DNA of 64,000 nt, taken from contig OW121847.1 in assembly GCA_933228895.1 (NCBI GenBank), forward strand, positions 86,345,656 to 86,409,655, given 5' to 3'. The translations under genes and the position numbers were made by a program. Positions 23,946 to 33,969 of the stretch are shown piece after piece. The DNA comes from Platycnemis pennipes. Lineage: Eukaryota > Arthropoda > Insecta > Odonata > Platycnemididae. Each line of letters opens with the position of its first letter. The stretch's first letter is position 1. Below the pieces are notes generated by a model that did no database searches, was not told the origin of the DNA, and saw only the letters and a program-made list of their open reading frames with translations.

Positions 23946-25735
23946 AACAGCTTCGTCTAAAGCAAGCATGATTACCTCCACTAAGGGGCGAGAAAAAATT
24001 CTCTCTAGAAAAGAGATCTTAAAGGTAAAAACTATTTGTCTCCGAAAACCTAATGCACACTATAGTTAGCAGATTTTGGACGAAAACAATTCAATACGAG
24101 ACTATAAACTACTACCTGTATGGATTTTAAAGTTCAGTCGGCAAGGAATTTAAATCGTGGACAAAATTACTAATGAGAACTATAATATAAATACTGCCTC
24201 TTGACAAAATAAGCCGATCATCTTTGTCTATGCTTTCCCCATACATGTGCACTACTGGTGAAATGACTGACCAGAACTGTCTAAGATCTTTACACTTACT
24301 ATACCTCAGCCAAGGACTATCCAGAAAACGTTGATACCGTCAAAGTTTGCTCTGAAAATAACCAGAGGAGAAATGCATCCTAGATCAGGAATCAAAAGAT
24401 AGGTCTTTGGATTGCCGGGTCACTAAGCAGAGCACTGTACAAACCAGTACCCTGGCATTCGATCCAATAAAGTTAGCTATCATCCATTCATAAAATATGA
24501 GTCAAGCCCTACATTGAAATAAATTATAGGATGGAAAATCTATAAAAATTCCATGTTTAATTAATTTGGGTCGCATTTCTCTAGATATTTCTTCCGAAAC
24601 TGAAGATTAGTCCGAATACTAGGGGTATACTATTTCTTCTTTCTATAAAAGGAAATTTTAATACTAAGATTGTCTAAAATAATTATTTCCATGGTTAAGA
24701 TGTTCTATATAGTTGATTTACATCTTTTTTCACATGTGACGGAGGCTCATAATTCATTTTAAAGGATGCGAGGGGGTGGGGGGTAAAAATTTATGCGAAC
24801 ACATCATGAATCAATTAAAAATATTGGGCACTTTTTGCAAAGAGGACCGTTTTTAAACGAACATAATATGAAGATTAGCGCATTTAACCCTAAGTGAAGC
24901 GAAATACGGGACGAGGAAGTGAAGAGTCGTCGCATTATTTTTAAGAGCATTTGGCAGGAGCGTGATTTCACTTTTTCCTCGCATTAAACAAATAATATTC
25001 TATGCAACTCATTGGTCTTTAGGCAAGGCGTGTTTACGCCTTAAGGTATGTAGTCAGCAGCGAGATGTCCTCTCTCAACTGGCGGATGTGTGGTGAGAAT
25101 CTAGACTAAGTAGAAGGCTGTTGTGAATGACTTACACCAAGGGGCCGTTTAGCCGTCTTTAGAGAATCTTAAATTTCAATGCACACATCTCTGACCGAGT
25201 GAATGGGGCACTGTACAAACGTAATCCGAAGATGAATCCGTCAGTAAGAAGTGTCAATAAAATGGACTAATCATCAATACAATGAGAGAAGCAACTCGGC
25301 CAGGTATCCTTGTCTCTTTTTACTTTCGAAATTTCTTCGAAAACTTGCCAATAATGAGCGAGATCAAAGCGACTCACTGAACGGGAACGGACAGGGGTAA
25401 AATTTATTATAACATTAAAGCGAGCGATCCTGGAGCCTAATATTTTCTTCATCATCACATAAAGATAAAGGTATACTTAGTCGATGTACAGGTGAACGAG
25501 TTAATGTTTTCCCTTAACTCATCGCCACCGCTTTCGAGCAAAAATGCCTGTAACTCGCCCATTCAACGTCACACGGACATAGAAGGCGGGTGTGATCCCG
25601 TACAACACCTTACGATCCCCAATGTAACGAATCCAACCTCGTCCGTGAGCTACCTCGAATTTCCTCGAACCCGGATTTTGCCACCGCTGAAGTCGGTTCT
25701 TCCCCATAACCCCTCCGAAAGGACAATCCTCCACA
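23946..25735. other. No gene or clear repeat seen
   Basis: AT-rich sequence without supported features. One T(GGC)ATTCGATCC stretch near 24450 resembles a B box, but no A box or SINE body could be seen beside it. Confidence 0.45.
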
Positions 25736-25739
25736 ACCA

Positions 25740-26210
25740 CCACCCCCCGACCACTCTCTCCGCCTCACTAAGAAAAGATCGAGAGAGGGAGAGGAGAAAA
25801 ATGGAGAAGACGAAACCTCCCGGGCACCTGTCGAAACACACCTCAGCCGTGGGAGGAGGGGGATGGACGGGGAAGGCAAGGGAGGGAGACAACGTTGGAC
25901 TTCGAGGGAGGTTAGTTGGTCGGCGGACGAATAGGGGAGGGACGAGGAGGAGGAGTGAGTCTGCCGGCCGACCCACTCGGCTCCGAGAGCGAAGTTGAGC
26001 GAGTCTTTGGTTGGGGGATAGGGGCGGGAAGGGGGATGTGGGTGGAATGTGGGACACGGGAGGGAAAGAGAGTGAGAGCGAAGGGAGGCGTGTGGGAAGA
26101 GGAGGAGGCGGGAGGGAGGGCGAAGAAAAGGGAAAGGGATGGAAAACGGGGGGAGGAAGGGAGACGCGGAAATTGAGAGAGGGAAGGAAATGAAAAGTGG
26201 TGCGGGAAAT
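25740..26210. other. Strongly purine-biased, GC-rich tract
   Basis: The plus strand is dominated by G and A (GAGAGGGA, GGGAAGGGG and GGAGGAGG runs) for about 470 bp. The complementary strand therefore has very long stop-poor frames (279 and 218 codons) rich in Ser, Pro, Leu and Phe. I read these as compositional, not coding. The tract sits at a shift from AT-rich to GC-rich sequence and might be a promoter or structural region. Confidence 0.55.
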
Positions 26211-26634
26211 CTCAGCGCTCCGCGAAACAAAAGGGGGTGAAGGAATGACCGGGAGCATTGAAGCACGGTCGCGGCGAAGTCGTAACAGTTTGACGGCCGA
26301 GGGCACCTGTGATCATCGACTCCTAACCTTCCCATGTTTATTTTATTCTCGGCAACGAGATACTTGAGGAGTGCGACTACTATTTTCATTGTCTGAGGTG
26401 ATAATGCTTGGAAATATACTCTAATGGTTACCCCAGTACTTGTGCTCATTTCTGTATTTCACCAAATAAGAAATCACGCAGTGTTATGGTGTGATAGGAG
26501 AAGGCAGAGTTCACCTCACAGTAAGTTCTAAGGAGAGTGCAATACGCACTATAGAGAGTCAATTGGATTCCGAACAAGCTCCGAATGCTTAGAAAATCGC
26601 ACTGAGAGAATTTCAGCTGGGGTACCGGAAGATA

Positions 26635-26705
26635 CTTCACCCAGTTTTGAACTCGGAACCCTCCGGTGAGCATCCCAAAGCCTTACGCACTGACTTGCCC
26701 ATAGC
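26635..26705 (-). repeat. tRNA-like SINE head, fragment
   Basis: On the minus strand, GGGCAAGTCAGTGCGTAAGGC (an A-box-like start) is followed about 30 bases later by GGTTCCGAGTTCAAAACTGG, a degraded B box. It resembles the heads of SINE-C and of the fragment at 54.75 kb more than SINE-A. The body was not recognised. Confidence 0.45.
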
Positions 26706-27732
26706 AAGATAAATTCTTTGTGTGATGCTAAATGCGCTACAAAATTATGGCAAATCCACTTCTGAGAAAGGGAAACTGAAAAGTTTGCTAGAAAATGTTC
26801 AACGCGCTGGGAAAAATATTCATTTCAAGAATAGAAGCACGCCGATAATTGTAATATTGGATTTGCATATGTTAAAAGAAAACCTCATTCACCAACTTAT
26901 TATCGTGGTTTACGACTCAGGATTAGTAACTGACTTTCGGCAACGTTATAAGTAAAGCGCTCACAATAAAACGTTCAATATATCCACTATTGCTGCGAAT
27001 TCATTATCTTTTGCGTCAAGCTTGTTGGCTGATTTCACTGGAGACAAGAAACGACCGTATAAGAAAGAGTTGGGGGACTCCAAAAAGGCTACTGATCAAA
27101 CTGGTGTTGAAGAAGTCAGTGCAAAACTGTAGGAAGGTGGCGGATAAATGAAGAAAACCAACAATTCACGAGGTCCGAGGAAGTAAAATAAGCCAGCAGG
27201 TAAAGTTTCTTTATGGGAAGGTAAGGCCATCTTTTCAGAACATGTGTTACTGAATGAATGTGTGGTGATAATGAAATGCAAATCATGCGCACCCATACAG
27301 ATTTAACGTTGTCATGATAAATGGCCAATAGAATGGCTGAAGGACAAGTTATCAAGCAACGACAAACGGAGTTTAGTGGTGGTAAACATTTGGACGATCG
27401 CCTACTCACAAAGAGAGAATGAACGCTATAATGCCCCACCAAATGAAAATACAAAATAATGAGAAGATTGAAAGGAAAGAGAAGAGAAAATACAAACAAT
27501 AATGGGAAGAAAAGTATACGAAAAACATTGATAGCATTAGCCATGGTACTAATACATTAGGTAGGCCATTGCGCATATCGGTTATATATCGATACCTCTC
27601 AGTTTCGATTGTGTGACGTAGTGTGGAGGACAGACCGAGTGAATTCCGTGTGTTGAGCATTGTGGATTTTGAATGGCGAGTCACTTTTTGGAGGTTTTTT
27701 TTGCTCTCTGGGGATAAATACCATCGGAGAAG

Positions 27733-27814
27733 ATGTCTTTCTGCGCTGTATTTGGCTGCAACAATAGCCGCAGAAATTGTGAGGGGAAATTGAAGCTTTT
27801 ATTCTTACTGGAGG
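27733..27814 (+). pseudogene. THAP zinc-finger N-terminus remnant of a P-type transposase
   Basis: The ATG at 27733 opens MSFCAVFGCNNSRRN, which matches the first half of a THAP (C2CH) domain: C-x4-C near the N-terminus with a following N. It ends at a GGTAAGT donor-like site (GT at 27815); reading through reaches a stop at 27832-27834. Known: P transposases carry an N-terminal THAP DNA-binding domain that recognises the element's own ends. The remaining zinc ligands, the FP motif and the catalytic domain were not found downstream. Confidence 0.6.
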
Positions 27815-28860
27815 GTAAGTTATTTGTCCGTTGATTGCGTGGAACTTTCCATCTTGGTGTTAAGTTGTTTACTTAACACGTTAAATATTTTCCAGGTTTT
27901 AGCAAGAACATATCAGAGAGCTCTTTATGCTGGTTATTAATATTGAAAAATGAGTAGTGTGTGTTGAATACTTCTTCCTGTCGTGGTTGCTGAAATTTAT
28001 TTGCCACAAGGAGCTTTTATTCTTACTGGAGGGTAAGTTATTTTTCCTTTGATTGCGTGGCACTTTACATTCTTGGTGATAAGTTGTTTGATTAACACGA
28101 TAAATATTTCCAGTTTTAACAAGAACATATCAGAGAACTCTTTATGCTGGTTATTGATATTGAAGAATGAGTAGTATGTGCTGAATACTTGAGTGGAATC
28201 AAAAATATTTGATTTCTTCGTGTTGTCGGAGCTGAAATTTATTAGTTACAAGGACATTTTATTCTTACTGCATGGTAAGGCATTGATTAAATTCTTGGTA
28301 TAATGTGGTTAGATTATACCGATAAAAGAACTCAGTGGAGAGCTGTATCAAAGCAATCTCAGGATTGATGACTAATGATGATGAAGGTTGTGTGGTATTC
28401 ACTCTTTCAAATTTTCCAGGTGCTTTTGCTGGTGGTGCTATGTTATTGGACTTTTAGTTGAATGCTCAGATATTGCCAAGATCTGTATCTTACCAAGATT
28501 CATAAGTAGAGAAAATTTTAATCCTGGGTATTGATGTTGAAGAATGAGTAGTTTATACTGATTGCTTGAGTGGAATCAATCTTATTTCATGTCTTCAATT
28601 TGTTGGAGCAAACTGTTGTCTGTTATAAGGAGCTCTCAAATCCTATTTGTCCACTAATTGTGAGAATCTTAGCATTCTATGTGTATGCTTTTTTGATATG
28701 TACACTTTCCCAGGTTTTACCGAGATTCGTATGCTGAGAAACTATTGTGCTGGTTGTGGATGTTGGATTTTAAAGAATGCAAAATGGGTACCTTGAATAA
28801 TTTTCTGGAATCAAGTGTACCAGCTAATAATTTATCATTGGAGCTTAATGAGTTTCATTG
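27794..28860 (+). repeat. Degenerate tandem array inside the P-like element
   Basis: About four diverged units start near 27794, 28012, 28254 and 28631, with spacings of 218, 242 and about 377 bp. Each begins AGCTTTTATTCTTACTGGAG or a variant. The first two contain GGTAAGTTATTT, and later in each unit come TTTCCAG(G)TTTTA and AAGAACATATCAGAGA-like and ATGCTGGTTATTG-like blocks. The first unit overlaps the end of the THAP-like exon, so exon-end and intron sequence have been amplified together. Confidence 0.65.
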
Positions 28861-28869
28861 TAACATGTA

Positions 28870-28970
28870 CTTCTACATCTACATCTACATAATACCCTGA
28901 AAGCCACCACAAGGGTGTGTGGCAGGGGGTGATTGCTCACCAAACATGCACTACATATCATGCATAAAAA
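28870..28970 (-). mobile_element. CR1-like LINE 3' tail, (ATCTAC)n end, inside the P-like element
   Basis: CTACATCTACATCTACAT is followed by AATACCCTGAAAGCCACCAC and GGGTGTGTGGCAGGGGG. The same tail lies downstream of the reverse transcriptase remnant at 58.2-58.7 kb. Only the extreme 3' end is present, as is usual for 5'-truncated LINE insertions. Confidence 0.75.
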
Positions 28971-30616
28971 AGGAATAGTTTTAATATAGTAGTCAGAACT
29001 ACACTATTTAAAACTTGTTGCCTGTTGGAGGATCTTCATGGGAATGAAACTTATATTGGTTGTGAAATTGACCTGTTCTTATTTTACTAAGCCATATATG
29101 ATGGAAAACATGAAAGCATTGATGTTGATCTTTTGTGCAGCAGTGTATGATGTTGGATTTGTGTTCTGGTTACCTCTGTGGCAAAAAATGTTTATTTCCT
29201 GAGAGTTATCTGATATTTCTATGTTAGGTTTACATTTATATATATTTTATTATGTCCTCAGACATTGTTGGCATTCCTGTGTGTTCACAATAAATCTAGG
29301 TACTTAATTATTATGTCATGGATTATACTGATACTACATATTACTTTCTTCCTTGTAAAATGGATTGTAGTAAGTTTTTTTATTGGAGAATTGAATTCTG
29401 TGAAGTTTTTCAATTCTTATTTATCTAATTTAAGATAATTATTTCAGGCTTCCGTTGACCTCTTAATCCTGTGGTATTGGAAACAAATTTGGATGTTGTG
29501 TTGTGGTTTTTGTTGTTGAAAGTGTCGCAATCTGGCCATTATTCTGTTGCTTTCCCTTGATTGACTTGAAGGGAAAGAAAGTGGTTTCATTGGGGTAAAA
29601 ATTTGTCATTTGTTGAGGTGTTTCCATAATCTATTACAACCTTCTTTTGCTTGGGTAAATTTCCAAAAATAATGCTTATCTATTAGAAAATATGTGGACT
29701 TTTTATTTCCTAGTACTTGCACTTTTCACCTAGCCTTTCATTTTTTCAGAATAGACTTGTGAGTTTGCAGGACCATTTATTAAGCCATTTCTGGAAACCA
29801 TTTGTCATTTACTTTCCGGTAATCAAGAATAAGTAGTGGCAGTTTCTGACTGGGATAGTTGTGACTTGCTATCGTGTTATGCTGCTTGCAGATCGGTTTT
29901 CCATTTTTCACTTCACTCATGCATTGTATAAATTTACATTCGATGTTGATTAGCCAAAGAAGTTGAATCTTGTACTTGAAAAATCTGACTATTGTTTTGC
30001 GAATTAATTTTTTCGTTTTTTTGCCTTTAAATAAATATTCATGTTTGAATTTTTTTTCTTGATGAACAAAATGTTATGGACTTTTTGTAAATTTAGCAGC
30101 ATGAATCTTTTCGAGTTAACTAGAGTACAAACTTTCATTAAGAGGTAACACGGCCAGGTGCTTTGATAGTGAAAGTGGAATAATATAAGTAGAAAATATA
30201 GTCTTCAGGTAATTCGGTATTTTGTCATTGACAAAAATTTTTCATCTGGAGATTTGGTCAGTACTTACATCGTGCAGTAGTGGTTCTTAACGAGTTGACA
30301 ATTTTTATTTGAATATGGACAATTTGCTTCCACGCACTGAATAAAATGTCGTTTCTGCATTATTTTGAAATGTATATTTCGAAAACAACAATAAAACTGG
30401 CATTCACTCAGTTTGTTGTGAGTACTATAAGTTCGCGATGGCCTCACAACCACCGTACTACTTCTTCAACTCAACCTTTGTGTTTTTGTGCATTGCGAGT
30501 TATTTTTCGAGTGCGAGTTTCGCCAACACGCACGGTAATATCATAGCATAATTCTCAGCATTATCTAAGAGATGCACAATATCATAATGTCAAATACGTT
30601 TTTACTATCAACTGTA

Positions 30617-30843
30617 TTAAAGCCGCTTTGCACGACACAATTTCCTGTACAAACGCTTGTATGAGGACATTGTACCGTGTAAGTGGCAAATTGTGTGATC
30701 GTTTGTGCGAATGTCTGATTGACTATACGTAAAATGGAACCTGTTCTAATCCAATTCAGACAAACATACAATTTCGTTCAGTTTATACAATCGTTTGTAC
30801 AAGAATGTGTTCAAAACATTTTATCGTGCAAAGCGGTCTTTAG
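30617..30843. mobile_element. Nested MITE in the right part of the P-like element
   Basis: Inverted ends TTAAAGCCGCTTTGCACGA and (inverted) CTAAAGACCGCTTTGCACGA enclose about 190 bp. The interior is itself partly inverted (TGTACAAACG...TTGTAT against ATACAATCGTTTGTACA). A TTA/TTA or similar 3 bp target is possible but not clean. It is non-coding and its superfamily is uncertain. Confidence 0.6.
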
Positions 30844-31187
30844 GCTCCCTTTTAAACGCCCGCCGCTGCTTGTCCTCCACAGTACGTCACAGCGTAGCTG
30901 CGCAGAACGGACGCATTTTCGTCCTCGGGAGTGACCTACCTAATGTATTAGTACCATGGCATTAGCTATAGGAAAATGTGAGGTCGTTGCCTGTTATTAG
31001 ATGGCTGGGTAACTGATGGTGCCCCAGGAGGAATTCTTGGAAGGAAGGGACGGGATATAAATATTGTGAAGAAAAGGTAATACTTATAAAGAGGCACGAG
31101 TTTTTACGATAGGGTCAGGCAAAAAAACTTTCCGAGTCGTCAGCATTGATAAATGAATTAAAATGTCACATCGCCTATGGTCGCGGC

Positions 31188-31507
31188 GGGGATCGGGTTG
31201 GAGTGGTGGCTGGAATACTGGCCTCCCATCCCGAGGGCCCGGGTTCGATACCCGGCAGTGGCGGATTTTTCAGTGGAAAACCGGTCCCCACGTGAGTGCC
31301 TAATGGAGGGCATTTCAAGTTCAGGACGTTAAGCCGTGGTCCCCTTGGCGCCTTTCGTTAAAAGTAGGCTAATGCCGACGCCGGGTTTATCTCCACCCTT
31401 CCTCCGTTCCCTGAAAACTCCTTCCATTATCCAATTACCCACCTATCCTATAAATGGCGCAAATGGCCTCAGCTGTCGGTCGCCTCCCCTGAATAACTAA
31501 CTAACTA
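31188..31507 (+). repeat. Full-length SINE-A, reference copy, with 11 bp target duplication
   Basis: 320 bp. The tRNA-Glu-like head has A box region GTTGGAGTGGTGGCTGG and B box GGTTCGATACC. A body follows with GGACGTTAAGCCGTGGTCCC, the GTAGGCTAATGCCGACGCC block and a TAACTAACTAACTA tail. Perfect direct repeats ATGGTCGCGGC at 31177-31187 and 31508-31518 flank it. This is the best-preserved copy and the one I used to recognise the others. Confidence 0.92.
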
Positions 31508-32329
31508 ATGGTCGCGGCACCTTCCAGAGATTCAATCCAAGGTACGCGAACGTAAACCGCGTGCCAGCGGGCAAAAAATGAATCGTGAGGCCAAGGAAGG
31601 GGTGGCTGGACGATGGTGACGGGACTCACAAAAGTGTTCAGCCGAATGGAGGAAAATTCAGGAGGGAGTGGGTCGGGGTGACGGATCATGGAGGCCAAGG
31701 CATTAGCCGAGGGACAATACCCGGCGGGAAAGAAGGGACTCTAGCGACACGTCAGCTCTCACATCTACGTATTCCCTTACTAGCTTCTTGAGATGACACT
31801 GCCATCATCCTAAGTCTTTTCAATACGATGCATATCATAGTGCAGGCCAATACATGGAGACAATCCACGATGATACCTTCACGTCGGTGAACTAGGTATA
31901 CTTTTAAAGCAATATTATTTTGTAGAGGAAAGGCTTTCTTCTCCCGGCAAAGTCCGGTAATAACTGACGAGATATGACATAACTACATTCCATAAGATAG
32001 GGAACTGAAGTTAGAGTGAAGGCACAGTAGATGTAAAAAAAACACAAAAATTCCAAAAGTCGGAGAGCTAGGTAATGGACCTACATAAAATTCTCAATCC
32101 TTAAATTCTATCGTCGAGGTATTTGGGGTATGTTGTGCATCTTTATCTACATGTAATCCATGCGAGCCCGCTCAAGGACGTGGGTCAGGGAGTGGTTATT
32201 ATGAATTGAGAGGTGTTTTTTTGGTGTTAGGCTTTGTTTGAGTCATAGTCTTGTATCCTGGACATGCCAAACGAATCATTGCATCACTCGGGATTCTGTA
32301 GGAGAGGATGGCAAATTAAATGAGGAATT

Positions 32330-32565
32330 TAGATCGTAGAGGGACTGGATGGAATAAATAATTGGGGGCAAGGGTGTTCAGAAGGAAGAATGTTGGGCAA
32401 ACGAAGCAGAACTAACGGGCATTTAGAACATAAATAATGGGAGATAGGAACCTTGTGGAACTAAAGAAGAGGATCTTTTGAAATATCGAGGTCGGAATGG
32501 GGTTTTCGGGGGTTTTGTATTCACCTAAACCAACCTTAACCGGTAGATCAATAAAAATAATGTCG
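32330..32565 (+). mobile_element. LINE 3'-end fragment, same family as 39.7-40.0 kb
   Basis: Shares with 39715-40000 the GAAGAATGTTGG block, AATAATGGGAG, AAGAGG and, at the end, CTTAACCGGTAGATCAATAA followed by an AATAATG tail. Broken frames read IMGDRNLVELKKR here and IMGGSKYAALKN in the other copy, consistent with the C-terminus of one LINE protein followed by its 3' UTR. Confidence 0.6.
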
Positions 32566-32625
32566 ACTTGGGCCGAACGCGTCTAAACAGCATACAGAAA
32601 CCAACGGGCTGGGTTATGCAGTTGT

Positions 32626-32950
32626 AGTTATTCGGGGGAGACGACCGACAGCGGAGGTCACTTGCGCAATTTAAAATTTATGATAGGTGGGTGATTGGGT
32701 AGAGATAAGAATTATCCTGGGAACGATGGAAGGTTGGAGTGAAACCCAGCGTCGGCATTAACCTACAAGCGTTAAGGGGTCCACGGTTCAAATTCCCAAC
32801 CGACGGACGCAGAACTGAACTTGAAATGCTCTCCAAACAGCACTTGAGTTGGGGATAGTATACCAATGAAAAATCCGCAGAGACCGAGACTCGAACCCGG
32901 GCCCTCAAGATGAAAGGTCAGTACTCTGGCCTCTAAATCAACCCAATCCC
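32626..32950 (-). repeat. SINE-A copy, near full length
   Basis: The minus-strand head at the right-hand end has CTCGAACCCGGGCCCTC (inverted B box). The body continues through AATCCGCAGAGACC, GAAATGCTCTCCAAACAGCAC and CGTCGGCATTAACCTAC to GGGGGAGACGACCGACAGCGG. It directly abuts the LINE tail at 32955. Confidence 0.85.
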
Positions 32951-32954
32951 CTCT

Positions 32955-33050
32955 ACTCTTACATCGTACCTTGCAAGCCACCACGAGGGTGTGCGGCAGG
33001 GTATGACTCCACACTAGGCACTTAGTATCGACGAGTAAACAATCGTACTG
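32955..33050 (-). mobile_element. CR1-like LINE 3' tail fragment
   Basis: CTTACATCGTACCTTGCAAG is followed by CCACCACGAGGGTGTGCGGCA. This matches the tails at 28.87 and 57.78 kb with a decayed ATCTAC repeat. Confidence 0.65.
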
Positions 33051-33324
33051 CTGGTGACCGCACTTCCGATTTCGCTGTTGGACACTAATTTGGCAAAAGG
33101 AAAAAAGGTGACTTCACAAAGACAGATTACTTCTCACTAAATACATTGTTTCGGCTGTTTTTCAACTTAAATTGACACTAAGGCCTCTGCTCATCGTCTT
33201 GCACCGATTTTTTTCATTAAAATACTTCATAGCAAAATAAAAATTAAGAACCTGACGTGTTTTCTGAAGACAGCATATACAGCCTCATGCCTTAAAATAA
33301 CATGCAGTCGAAAAGCAGTGACCA

Positions 33325-33425
33325 GTACATCAACAGAAATCGAATGCCGCTGTCGGAATTCGAACCCAGGCCCTCGGAGAGGGATTACAGCACTTTAATA
33401 GCCACCGACGCGATCCCCAGGGCTG
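33325..33425 (-). repeat. SINE-A head fragment
   Basis: Inverted B box GGAATTCGAACCCAGGCCCTC at about 33355-33375 is followed by an eroded A-box region GCCACCGACGCGATCCCC. Only the head and the first body bases are recognisable. Confidence 0.6.
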
Positions 33426-33699
33426 GGGAGAGAATCCCGGAATCATCAGGCGTCCGGACAGATTCACTGGGAAACGAACACCTAACGTACGCACGTTACT
33501 TTGATGTAACAACCTTCCCCACTCCTCCCTCGGTCTCCCTTCCCAGTGGAGAATCAGTCGCGGTCGCAATAATCGGATCTTCGTTGTTTCTTTAAGACGG
33601 CCACCATCTAATGATGCGCCAAATCCGAAAGGCATTGAGGGGGTCCAGGATGACTCCGCGGAAACTCTAACCCTCCCCTGCCCTAACTAATAATTGCAT

Positions 33700-33965
33700 A
33701 ACACGCGGTGGATTGTGCAACGCAGCGAGGGAATTTGTGCCGTCGCAGGGGAGTTGAAAATGGCACTCGCCCTATGCGCTTTCACGCCCCGCGTCCCGGC
33801 CGGCGGCGGGCCGCCGCTCCTGAGCTGAGTGACACCCTTCGCCGACGACCCAGGGACCCGGCAGGCGCTCGCCCCGTTCGCTCGCGCCGTGGATGTTTCT
33901 AAACATGCAACGGACGGGACCTTCGCCGAGAGGCCAGCCTCCACATTCAGGGAATCGGAGAAAAC
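33700..33965. other. CpG-rich GC island
   Basis: Dense CG dinucleotides (for example GCGTCCCGGCCGGCGGCGGG). Short Arg/Pro/Ala-rich frames are open on both strands, so coding status cannot be decided. It may mark a promoter. No exon was recognised. Confidence 0.4.
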
Positions 33966-33969
33966 TCTT

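Larger units (their letters stand above)
27542..30958. mobile_element. P-element-superfamily DNA transposon with 8 bp target duplication
   Basis: Both ends begin CATGGTACTAATACATTAGG and continue with TAGG as an inverted repeat. A second matched inverted block, TGTGACGTA(G/C)TGTGGAGGACA, lies about 60-90 bp inside each end. The flanks are perfect 8 bp direct repeats, GCATTAGC, at 27534-27541 and 30959-30966. Known: Drosophila P elements start CATGATGAAATAACATAAGG and always make 8 bp duplications, so both end sequence and target length point to this superfamily. Inside are a THAP-like start, a degenerate tandem array, a LINE tail and a nested MITE. No full transposase frame is present, so the copy is non-autonomous. 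The perfect target duplication suggests a fairly young insertion or strong luck in preservation. Confidence 0.88.

Noticed and set aside
25610..26449. Long minus-strand frames of 279 and 218 codons
   Set aside because: They lie opposite a purine-rich tract that removes stop codons, overlap each other in different frames, and are low-complexity Ser/Pro/Leu sequence.
28872..28890. (ATCTAC)n as an independent microsatellite
   Set aside because: It is followed by a constant sequence that matches LINE 3' ends elsewhere in the window, so it belongs to that element.
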